DNA of 64,000 nucleotides from Oryzias latipes (lineage: Eukaryota; Chordata; Actinopteri; Beloniformes; Adrianichthyidae). Shown here in pieces: positions 46,011-56,100 of this stretch. The translations under genes and the position numbers were made by a program. Position 1 is the stretch's first letter. Each line of letters begins with the position of its first letter. The notes beneath the pieces were generated by a model. The model worked only from the letters and a program-made list of their open reading frames with translations. It was not told where the DNA came from and did not search any database. Location: contig NC_019868.2 in the NCBI RefSeq assembly GCF_002234675.1, positions 5,860,433 to 5,924,432 on the forward strand. Direction: 5' to 3'.

Positions 46011-46303
46011 GGTCTTTAAATTTTTTCTGGTGTTCAAATGCTTTTCTAATTTATGGGTCAAACATGACCCATAAGCCAATCTCAGTACCCTACTTATACA
46101 GGGGGGTATTCCAGAAAGCAGGTTATGCTAGCTCCCACGGTAAGTTTGAGGCTAAGGAAGTTGATGACCTCAGTTTTCGGTTCCAGAAATGGAGGTATGT
46201 TTCAGGGTATGTCAAGTTGCCATAGCAACTCATGCTCTGAACATAACCTGGTTTAGAGCAGGTTTAATTGAAGGTTAGTTTGTTTTCAGAGAGGTGAAGC
46301 AGA

Positions 46304-46400
46304 ATGGCGTGTCCATTTGAAGATGATATAGTGGATGAAGAAGCTCAGATAATACTTTTTCCACCATGAGAGGGTGATAAGACCACATATGGATGTTGGA
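46304..46400 (+). pseudogene. Harbinger transposase N-terminal remnant
   Basis: ATG GCG TGT CCA opens MACPFEDDIVDEEAQII, the usual start of HARBI1-like transposases in fish ('MACPF..D.VDEEA.I'). A small indel puts the continuation RVIRPHMDV (about 46366-46392) out of frame. The rest of the DDE transposase is missing. Confidence 0.6.
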
Positions 46401-46923
46401 AAAATAAACTTTTTTACTTTGATCTAACTTAATTATTTGCTTTAGTTAAGATAAATCATTTTTTTAGTTAAGTCAGCTTAAAAATAACACGTCATCAGAA
46501 ATTTATTTTACTTTCGTTTAAATTAATTCAATTAAGTAGGTGTAACTTTGGTGCTGCTGTTAGATCGGCACCGCAAGGAATTGTGGGATACCATTCCCTT
46601 TGCCTGTCTGGACGGATTTGGGTTTAAGTGTGGGTTTTTGTCCAAATGTGTTTAGTTGTTTAGCTGTTTTACTGTGTATTGTCTAGTTATTTGTCCTGTT
46701 ATATTTAATCCTTTCTGCACCATGAGTGACAATTACAATAAATTAAGATGGAAAAACTTTAATTGAATTGGAGTAAAATGACATTTAGTTAGATAAATAT
46801 GTGAATTTGAGTTGTAAAAAAAATGTTGTTTTATAGACGTAAGAAATTAGGTTGAATAAATTTCACTCAATTACTTGTTACCAACTGAATTAATTTAAGT
46901 TGGATAAGTTATATATCTATGCG

Positions 46924-47118
46924 TCACAACGAAAATAAGATCAGAAACTCGTGCGTTTTCTTTGTATGTTCTTTTTCTCCAAGCAGAAACTCTTTCTTTT
47001 GCTGATGCAGCCGTGTTACTTTTTTGATGGTCTTATAATCTTCATACGCCGTCATTAAAATCTCAGACTCCGTCTCACTGAAGTATAGCGCTTTCTTTTT
47101 TTCTCCACGCGTTTCCAT
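46924..47118 (-). pseudogene. Harbinger Myb/SANT-like protein fragment
   Basis: 64 residues: KKKALYFSETESEILMTAYEDYKTI resembles the first helix of Myb/SANT-like proteins that accompany Harbinger transposases ('..NFS..E.E.LL..YE.....I'). It ends early after a lysine-rich stretch. It lies near the right end of the element, convergent with the transposase remnant. Confidence 0.55.
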
Positions 47119-47364
47119 GGTGACTCTGGAAATCAGGGATCCATTGAGAATGTCTTTATGTACCTGCCGTGCACGTGCATTAACCCAGGGTTACCAAGTC
47201 GAGCGTAATTACGCCAACTCATATCCGGTCTTTTGGAACCGACATACCCAGAGTAAGCAAGTTCAGGCTTAAAGTCAGGCTAGTTTAAACATGCTTGCTG
47301 GAAACCTACTGTATATACAATACAATATACATAAGTTCTTGAATCTTAAGGTGTAAGAGCAGTA

Positions 47365-47740
47365 ATAATAAACAATGAGTTTTTTGACAGACTCTTGTCA
47401 GGTGTTTACGGAGTCTGATGGCGGAGGGAAAGATTGACTTCCTGAGTCTGGTAGTCCTGCACTTCACACTCCTGTACCTCCGTCAGAGGGGAGGGGAGTG
47501 AACAGACCTCGTTGTGGGTGGGTGGGGTCCTTGATGAAGGCAGCTCTCCTGTGGACTCTGCACTTGTAGATGCTCTGCAGCAAGGGCAAAGGAGTCCTGG
47601 TGATCAGTCTTGATCACTCTCTGCAGGCGACTCTGGATCATGGCGATAGAGCTGCCGTACCACACTGAGATACAGCTGGTCAAGATGGACTCAACAAAGC
47701 AGCTGTAGAAGTTGCTGAGGATCTTTGGGGACATGCCGGG
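47365..47740 (-). pseudogene. LINE C-terminal fragment (Rex1/Babar-like)
   Basis: On the minus strand ILSNFYSCFVESILTSCISVWYG (about 47725-47657) and LQRVIKT are typical of the end of the Rex1-type RT. After a frame change near 47620, 47480-47365 encodes an RRYRSVKCRTTRLRKS-like motif, which is the standard C-terminus in that group. The piece lacks its catalytic part and is frameshifted. It lies just outside the Harbinger end. Confidence 0.7.
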
Positions 47741-48597
47741 GACATAACCTTTTAACACAAAGGTTAAAAGAAGGGAAAAGGTTTTATCTGTGAACATTGG
47801 CACCCGGTCAAACATTACGATGTTTGTACTTTTAACATTGCCTCTGTTTTAAATGATACAAGTTTGTTTATTTGGGCTTTTTTATGCTTTATTCCAGTTC
47901 ATTTATTTTAGTTCAACAACAAATGAAGTAATTATCGAAACAAGAAAAGTGTGTTGCTATAATCTAATCCAATGTCTATGTTGTGTTTGCCTTTCCAAGC
48001 AGTAAATAAAAGTTCAAATTAGACTAAATAGAAACATTCCTGAAAGGAAAGTGGTGGAAAACGCCAGATTTGACTGATGTATCTTTTATTTATTTAACAT
48101 AATTTTTCCTCTAATCTGCACTTTAGTCTGTTTGCTTGTTTTTGGAATATGTGTCTTATAGTCAATGAATTACCACCAAAAACAACAGGACTTTTGACAA
48201 AAAGTGCACCGACTGCTGACCCAGAATTCAAAGGGTTTGGTTTAAAACAACAACTGGTGGCATTACAACATTTGAGGGTCACTATGATGTCAAAGTTTGT
48301 TTGTCAAAAAGGAGCCTGAGTCACAATCGGAGATTTGTTCTGTGGAATTTTGGCTCTGCAATATTGTAAACATATTTATGACGACAAACCGTGGTTGAAA
48401 ATTCAAAAATGAAAGCTTTTGACATTTGTGGAGTTATTTATTCTGCCCCTGTGGAGTTTTTTAAAAGAAGATTGAAGACACAATGTTTTTAAGCAAGCAT
48501 TTACATAACTCATTTAGTTAACTTCTTTATTTGACCTTTAGGTATTTACTGCATTTCAGCATATCAGCATTTCAGCTTTCATGGATTCACACTGGTG
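47741..48597. other. Intergenic DNA, no gene seen
   Basis: No supported feature. Confidence 0.4.
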
Positions 48598-48690
48598 GTT
48601 TGTTAGGCAGATTTTTTTTACCGGATGCCCTTCCTGACACAACCCTGTATTTAATCCAGGCTGGGGACCAGTACAGATACAGTGCTGATT
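48598..48690 (-). mobile_element. tRNA-headed SINE, copy 3 (tail only)
   Basis: The reverse complement has 'ggttgtgtcaggaagggcat', 'ccggtaaaaa' and 'gtactggtccccagcc', the body and tail of the SINE at 44074-44350. The tRNA-like head is missing. Confidence 0.65.
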
Positions 48691-49429
48691 GTTATTGCTT
48701 TTAATCTATTCTGTTTAATGAGTTTTCTATTGTTTTAACCTATTTTTATGCATGTCTTTATGTCAGACCCTTTGTGTTGTACAACATAGTGATGAAAGGT
48801 GCTCTGCAAATAAAGTGAGTGATTCTTTTTCCTGAACAAACTAGATTTACCTTAAAAAGTAAAGATGGTTTTCCTGTAGCTTCTGGGAATTGGATACCCT
48901 CTTTATGCCCCTCTGCCAATAGAGGGCAGCAGTACAGCTGCAACTTTTTACTCCATAGCATTTGTGACTTGTCCCACCTACAGACACGGGGCATTTCAGA
49001 GTCTGGGACATGAGGTATAAACACTACATGTTCAAGTCTGAAGTAGAATTTGACGATTGTGTTATTTAAAGAGGCAACCTAAATACTTTGGGAAATGAAG
49101 GCAGTTTTCTACCTGCTGTGAAATGTGAAGTTTGTGTTTTGTTGAACCTTAACCTTGATTATGATGTTAAACGTTTACTTTAATCCCAATTTAAACACTT
49201 TTATAGCTTAAAATCAGCTGAAATATAAACTTTACTTAAAGGTTTTCACTATGGAATTGAATGGTTCTGATCAGACACTGAACTACAAATTCCAATAGTC
49301 TCTCTTGGATGATGCATTGATTTAAAAAAAATGTACAAGTTTAAACCAAATTTGATTGCAAAGTGGATCAGTAGGTTGATGGATGAGTTATGACTAACAG
49401 AACAGCGTGGCTGCTGGGACGTTTTCTTC
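48691..49429. other. Upstream region of the slit gene, no feature assigned
   Basis: AT-rich and without recognised repeats; may contain regulatory DNA, but nothing specific can be read. Confidence 0.35.
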
Positions 49430-49742
49430 AGAGCTCCCACTGCTGACCAATCGGGTTCTCCTCCTGCGTGTGGGAATGTAGCTGAGCGCGGACAGCAGGG
49501 AGTGTTTCAGGGGAAGATAAGAGGGCAGAGAAAGTTTGGAGAGCTTTCTCGCTCTCGTTTCTGGTGACATCGACGCAGAGGGAGGGAGGATTGTGAGGAA
49601 AACCTAAATACAAATCTGCCCGCCTCACTAGTCTCTCAAAGCCTCACGGCGCGCCTGGCTGTTACGCTTCTCCTCTTCCCCAAAACTTTTCCTTTTTATT
49701 TTAACCAAACTGCGAGTCATTTTGTTTTGGAGCTGCGGGGGG
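49430..49742 (+). promoter_or_regulatory. Presumed slit promoter region
   Basis: GC content rises and CpG becomes common. A CCAAT box lies at 49447-49451 ('gaccaatcgg'), and a CpG-rich 'cacggcgcgcctgg' block near 49646-49659. No convincing TATA box; 'cctaaatac' near 49603 is weak. The transcription start cannot be fixed from sequence alone. Confidence 0.5.
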
Positions 49743-49971
49743 ATGCTATCTGGAAGGAGGTCACAAACCAGCAACTTGGTTGCAACCTGGAAAGCTTAAG
49801 AGTCAGGCTAAACTTGGGAAGTTGGTGAATGGGGAGCATTTGGAGGAACTTTTACGCATCGATCTGGGCGACGCCTCTACCTGCTTAAAGCGCGTCCTGC
49901 GTGTCTCATCACAACCAAAACTTTCTTATTCTGCTTCCATGGCAATTTTTTCCCCCTCGGACCCTTATTGA
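49743..49971 (+). promoter_or_regulatory. Three short upstream ORFs in the presumed slit 5' leader
   Basis: ATGs at 49743, 49829 and 49939 open frames of 19, 20 and 11 codons counting the stop, ending at 49799, 49888 and 49971. All close before the main AUG at 50116. None has a strong context. They matter only if transcription starts upstream of them. Confidence 0.45.
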
Positions 49972-50115
49972 TCGACAGAAGTTGTGGTGTTAAAAACAGT
50001 ATCCATCGTTTGAGCGCTATCAGTGCGCTATAACCCATCCCCACGGATTTTTAATTTTAATTTTATTGTTCTTATTTTTTTGCAAACTTGTCCGGAACTT
50101 ATTCTGCTGGATATC

Positions 50116-50306
50116 ATGGCTTCAGTGGCACCGGAGAAGCGCGCAGCGCCGCGCCGGGTTTGGGCTCTGCTCCTCGCTCTGCTCCTGTGCGCAACGCCGG
50201 TGGATGGATGCCCACACAAGTGCAGCTGCTCCGGGTCGCATGTGGACTGCCAGGGTCTGGGGCTCAAAACTGTGCCCAAAGGAGTACCGAGGAACGCAGA
50301 GCGCCT
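50116..50306 (+). CDS. slit3: slit3-like coding exon 1 (signal peptide and start of LRR N-cap)
   Basis: The first in-frame ATG (50116) has A at -3 and G at +4. The 63 complete codons give a basic N-terminus, a hydrophobic signal peptide core (about residues 16-26), likely cleavage after VDG (31), then a cysteine-rich LRR N-terminal cap with C32, C36, C38 and C45. It ends VPKGVPRNAER plus two bases of a Leu codon. The exon ends at CT|GTAAGAG (donor at 50307), phase 2, as expected for slit exon 1. Slit proteins are secreted ligands of Robo receptors in axon guidance. The paralogue call rests on GLGL..VP.G.PRNAER, like human SLIT3; SLIT1 and SLIT2 have PRNTER. The other exons (LRRs, EGF, LamG) lie beyond the window. 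Confidence 0.88.
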
Positions 50307-52253
50307 GTAAGAGCAAACAGCATCTTCACCCTTCACTGCAGGAGTTGGCGGAACTTCATATTGTCTCACTTAGTGCACAGACATTTAAGTTTATTGGCTC
50401 ATCAGTGAATTTATTTTACAAAAATGTTATAGGATGTGACTAAACCCATTCATTATTTAATTGTTTTTGACAAAATTGGGCTCCAAGCACTTCAATTCAC
50501 AAGTAAAACTGTGAAATTCACATTTTTTTGCATTGACGGATGATAGTTTGTTGGGACATATCGCAAATGATACGTTTACATTATAAAAGGCTTTTATAAA
50601 AATCAACACATTTATGAAAGATTTAAAAAAATACTTTACAGAGTATTTACATTTATTAGCATCAAACATGTGAAAGGAACTCCTTTAGATTTTTGAAAAC
50701 AAAACATGCCAAACATCACTATAAGTTACTAACAGTTAGATTTTCTGTCCTTTTCCATTTTCTTTTTTCAAATGTTTCTTTTTGCTCTTTTTACTGCAAA
50801 CATGATTATTTGAAAAAAGTATCGATTTCTGGGGTTGAACAGATGCCGCTGCTGCCACTGCTTGCCTGATCTTGACACGTATGCACGAGGGAAGCCACAC
50901 ACATGCATTCACAATCAAACCTTAAGGTATGGCAGTGATTATGCGTGATAACGGAGCAGCCAAAGCCCTGCGGGGGATCCACAACAGACCCAACCCTGAG
51001 ACAACAAACACAATCAGTAGGGCCGTGGAGGAGAGTGTTGTTGGAGGGGTTGCAGTGTTTGTGGAAATGTGTGTGAATGTTTGGGGTACGGATTCTGTTC
51101 TTTACCTGCTTTGGCGTGTTTGTGTTCCTGGCACACATATGGCTGTCTGTTCTGCACAGCCCCTCTGACCTTCGGTGAACTGTTGGCTTTCGCACAGCAA
51201 CCTCCTGAAGACATTTACACCGCAGATAAATAAATAATTACAGCGAGTTGTGACGGCAAAGTGGGATCAGGTGTTCCTCTGCTTCTCACCGGGCTCCCTG
51301 GGGTGGAATATTTGGAGTAACAGTGGCCCTTTCTGCCCCCATCACTCCACAAATGTTGTGTTTACACTTCCCTGATTTATCCAGGTCAGCGTTTCAAATG
51401 TGACTCCGACCAGGAGTTCCTCTCATCCTCCCTCTGCCCCTCCCGCTCAGCTGGGCTCCATCTCACTTTCCCTCTGCAGATATATTTTTGAGTCTGGGCT
51501 GGGATGGGAAACATAAAAATGGACGAGTTTCCAGTTCTAAAGGTTGAGGCATGGGAAACTTTTTAAGCGAGAGGATGAAGAGTAGGACTTCAGGCAGGGG
51601 CTCCGCTTCCCAAAATGACTGGAAGTCACTGTAAACATTTCTTTAAACAAAAATGTTCAATTCTGACATTACAAGGCTAAGTTAAAAATACATGTAATAC
51701 TGTGGTCTTTTCAAATGACTTCATGTTCTATTTTTATGACCAGCTCTTTAATAAAACTGTCAACTTGACATTTAAATGAGTCAACTTATTTATGGTTGCG
51801 TAGCTCTAGTTTGTTTGTGCCAAAGCAAATGGCTGTTTCTATTAATTTATACCAACAAATTTGCATTATTATAAGGAACTTTCTCATGTAGGAAAACAAA
51901 AGCTGGCAATTATCAATTTGATCATTTACTGTGAAGTGAAACATTATGTGGTTCTGACAAACAAAATGGAACCCTCAGAGAAAGTAGTTCTTTGAGTAAA
52001 AACAGCCTTTCCCCATTTTATTTTCCCTTGAAAATGTCCTAAACCTCGCGGTTCTCTTGATGGGCCATGTAGTAAGATAGTAAGACTTTTATAATATTCA
52101 CATTACAGTCCTACAAACAGGTGGTCAAATACTCGTATTACTGTAACACTTGCTCCCATCCTTCATAATAAAATTCAAAGACCATGTACTCTTAACAGGA
52201 TCGTCTGTTTTAGTATTATATTTGCTGGAATTTGTGGATCAAAACTGTTTGCT

Positions 52254-52475
52254 TTATCCCTTGTGCTATCTCATGGGGTCCAGATGACCCGATCCTTGCA
52301 TTGACGTGTTATTCCTACCATGACAAAGGTGGATGAAGGTGGAAAGATTTCATGTAATCCATGGACACCAGTGAAGATCACAAATCATTGAAGAAAAAAG
52401 GTTCAGCGCACTGTCTAGTGGGTCTAGATGACCCCACTCCCAATGTTAAAGTGCCTAGGATGGCACAAGGGTTAA
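52254..52475 (+). mobile_element. TTAACCCTTGTGC-type MITE, full copy (222 bp)
   Basis: Left 'ttatcccttgtgctatc' (TTAA mutated to TTAT) and right 'gatggcacaagggttaa' are inverted ends with a TTAA at 52472-52475. The CCCTTG terminus and TTAA target fit piggyBac-like MITEs. It shares its interior with the partial copy at 6396-6532. Confidence 0.75.
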
Positions 52476-52516
52476 ATGTGGAATTGGTGCAGTGGTCTGA
52501 TGTCACACTGAAACAG

Positions 52517-53153
52517 TTTTTTGAGTCCGACTCTGATCATCAAGTGATCTCAAAGCGTTCTCGGTGGCCTTTTAATTGTGATAATGCTGTTTTTAGCAGT
52601 AATTTATCGTTTCTAGGACATAGTTTCTACGGAGCAGCAGGAGTTTATTGGAAATTTGCCTCTTAGATGTGGGCAGGACTGTTGGTGTGGAGCAAGCCTG
52701 CCCCCTCTTCCCCTCCCTACTGCTGAGAGCTTTCTGTTTACACTCTCTCCCAATAGCTTCCACCCCCTCAAACCTCAACCTTACATTAGAGGTCCAACAA
52801 AAACGGCGAGCAATATTGAGCTGTCCAGCTTTACAGTTTAGATCCAGATTCCAGCTCAGACCAGAAAAACAAAGACGTACAGGTATCTATTTGTCTGCAA
52901 GTGGATGCATCAGAATGGAGCAGAGCAGGAAGCTTGTGGCCCACCCGGCATATTTTCTGCGTAACAAAAACCAACTTTTTCCAATGGCATTTTTTGTCTG
53001 GTCCTGATTCCCAACATATTAAATAAAGAAATACTCAGACACGAAATTTCTTCATAGATGGACTTTTTTTTATTTACATGTCCTCCATCAAAAATGCCAC
53101 TAGAACATGTTAAAAACACCAAAAACTCTATTTTCATTGGTGTGGGTCTTTAA
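52517..53153 (+). mobile_element. TTAA-flanked MITE, copy D
   Basis: Left end 'gagtccgactctgatcatc' matches the family consensus; right end 'ttggtgtgggtctttaa' has TTAA at 53150-53153. The interior carries 'gttggtgtggagcaa' and 'gagcaatattgagctgtcca', as in copies A, B and E. 637 bp, immediately downstream of the other TTAA MITE. Confidence 0.75.
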
Positions 53154-56100
53154 AGGACCAATAAGCCGTTATAGACCTACGATTATGAAAAAACAACAAG
53201 ATTGTTTAGAGTCCACCAATTGCTTTATCACTCAATTAGACCCAAAAACATGCCTAGAAAAAGACTTCTGTCTTATCTTTACTGGAAAATCTTAAGTCAT
53301 TTACCTCTGTTTCCTATTATCGCTGGTTTAAACACGTGTAGTGAATCGAAGCATTTTAGAATAATTGGATGAAGTCAATTCTTATAGAAAAGCTCTGCTG
53401 AGTGTAGCAGCACCACTGATAACACCATGACTAGGAACACTGGTACATGAGAAACACATTATTAAGATTCATATATTTTTCATGAATCCTAAGACAATTC
53501 AGTTAACACATCTCACAACTCTGTCTCGGTTTGATGCTATATTGAAAGACCAGAGGAGAAATCAGTAACAAGTTGCTGTTTTTTAATCTTATTGTTTTAT
53601 TTGTATGAAAAGTCTTGAGTTGTGTTGTAATCTGGCTCTTGCCAGTACTACCTTGAAAAGGAGCTCTGCACATCTCAATGGGTCTGTCCTGGTTTAACAC
53701 AGGTTAGATGAATAAAAAAGTTATTTGAAGTAAAATGTCTGACACTACAAAGATTAAAAATGAACATCAGCAGGTTTCTTTGAATACAGTTCCTACCCCA
53801 TTTATACACTGTTTCTTAGCTGCAACCCAGGCGGTTGCCTGAGGAAATGAGGTTGAGTCCACCTGTCACAACGACAGTCGCTCCCTTTTAAATCCAGGTT
53901 TTCCTTCACTATTACAAAGGGTGGATTTGCAAAGGTTAACATGAGAAAAACAGTGGCGACCTCGACCTGTTCACTCAACACGCACTCATTCACACACAAG
54001 CACCCTCGCAGATAACCTCCGGCCAGGCAATTCTGTAATGTCCTCCTTGGGAAGCCACTTGAGACCTCATTTGCATTTAATTTGAGTGGAGGCTTGGTGT
54101 AAGGGGGGGGGGGGGTTAACAGGCTTAACAAGGCGAGAGTAAAATGAATTAGAAAACAGGGAGTGCTTGTCTCTTTTGGTTCATTTTACACCTGCCCTAC
54201 AGGGACCCCAGACATACACAGCACACACCCGGTAGCGCTAAATGTTTTGGCTCTGAGAATTGCAAATTATTGGCTAGCTTCTGTAAGACGCCAGAGAAGT
54301 GACTGTAATGGACTCCAGGCTTTCAGCCTTCAGTTTTCTGAGCTGCATTTCTGTCTTACAGTAATTTTGTGCCAGCTAACATGTCCCATTCAGCAGTTTC
54401 TGTCTCTTTTAAGATGTATATATGAATGTATGAGTGGTGGGCTTGCAGTTGATTAAGGTCAGTGCTGGAAGTGGCAGGCTGCTTTAGCCAACTTTAGAAA
54501 AAGTAATTTTGATTTTAACTGCACATTTTTCTGTTCCCTGGCTAACAGGGCTTCAAGGATGGTTTGGCAGCTTTTTTATGAGCAACACCTTCTCTGCTTT
54601 CTCCATCCCTGCCTGGCGTTTGCTCTCGTTGTGTCATTGCACTTCCTTTTCCAACTCTTCATCTTTGTCCAGACTTTATTCCACTTTCCCACACATTACG
54701 TTTGCTCTCCTCATTCTTTTTCTCTCATTGAGTTTCTGTTGTTATTTCACCTTTGGATCATTAGTATTCCTCTGTTCCTATTCCACCTCTCCCACTGACC
54801 CAAAGCTCCCCCTCCAGCCTATACCCTTGTTTTGCCGGCAGCATCTTACTTGTGTAGTTTTCATTTCCCTCCATTTCTTTTCATGTTCTCAACCTACCAC
54901 ATAGCCCACAGCAGTGTAAAGGTGTGTGTGGGTATTGTCAAGTACTTTGGGCCTTAAAGCAAGGTAGAAAAGTATCTTGATATTTAGCAAGGTTTACATC
55001 CTCCTCACCAAGCTAGTGGAGAAGATTTTGTATTTGTACATGTTGTATTTGCCCACTGCACCCTATAATACTATCAGGATTTTCAATGGTGTGGGTTGGA
55101 GTTGTAGCATAGCTGCAGTGATAAGAAAGTAGAGCAGTTCAGACAGATCTGTCTTTTCAGGCTTGTACTGCTAGAGTGGTGACGGATCAACCTAATTTAA
55201 AAAGATCTACTGCATAAAAATACAATTTATTTAAGTCAATGGTGTTTTAAAAATATTTTCACGTTTTATTTATTTATTTTTTTTAGATAAAACTACTGGT
55301 TGCTGGATGCCAGGTCTTATGGGATGCCATTCCCACAAAAGCTGACAGCTTGCTTTGTGGATTTTTCCTGGAAACAAAACTTTGAGGACAACCTCACCTG
55401 GCACAGACCGTGTAGTTACTGTTGAAAAAAGGCCATCATTCATAGTGGAGTGTTGCTATTTTTACATGGTTACAGGGGTTACATTATTTTATTTCTATTT
55501 CGTAGATTAAGGAAAGTCAATAAACCAAAAAGTCAAAAACCACAATGAGCTTTCTGTTCCTAACTGACATCTTTAATGTTACACCTATCATTCATGGCCA
55601 TCTTGTGGGATCCCTTTGGTTTAATTCCCACTACAGCTGAGTCAGTTATGGCGTACCAAATGACACAAGTGAGGGTAGCTGACATTCAGGCTATAGTCTG
55701 GGTCAGTGGGTGATGTTCTTTTCTTCTGTTTTGTCCGGCATGGGGGCAGTTGACCTTTTATTTAATGACTGCTAGCCTGCCAAAGAGGCAGCCAGCTGGC
55801 ACTGACAGTAGGCTCTATCCGTCTGGGAAAGGGAGCAAACTGGGAGCAACAAGAAAACATGTACACACACAAGGTATTCATATACACATTATGCAGAAAT
55901 GCATAAGTGGCTCACAAACAGAGATACAACCATACATCTTCAAAAATATTAATGCAGAAACTTATGGGAGATGGTCAGGTGTGCTGTGGGAAATTGCCCT
56001 CATTCACTGATCTAAAAACATTTTCCATCTCCAGGAAATCAGCTCTGTGTTAATCCAAACAGCCCCTGATAAAACACTGAGTAGTTAGGAAAATGAAAGA

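Larger units (their letters stand above)
46100..47310. mobile_element. PIF/Harbinger element remnant, internally deleted
   Basis: Left 'ggtattccagaaagcaggtt' (46105-46124) and right 'aacatgcttgctggaaacct' (47288-47307) are the inverted, partly matching ends of fish Harbinger elements. The left side encodes a transposase-like N-terminus from ATG at 46304 (MACPFEDDIVDEEAQII, then a stop; the motif RVIRPHMDV follows in another frame). The right side encodes, on the minus strand, a Myb/SANT-like N-terminus. The middle is AT-rich and non-coding. Confidence 0.65.

Noticed and set aside
45522..46079. 185-residue minus-strand frame rich in His and Thr
   Set aside because: It is the translation of the degenerate TG repeat tract; no domain and no unique sequence beyond the repeat.
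50023..50115. Longer N-terminus for the slit exon starting at 50023
   Set aside because: That start is GTG, not ATG; the first ATG in frame (50116) has a good context and is followed directly by a proper signal peptide.
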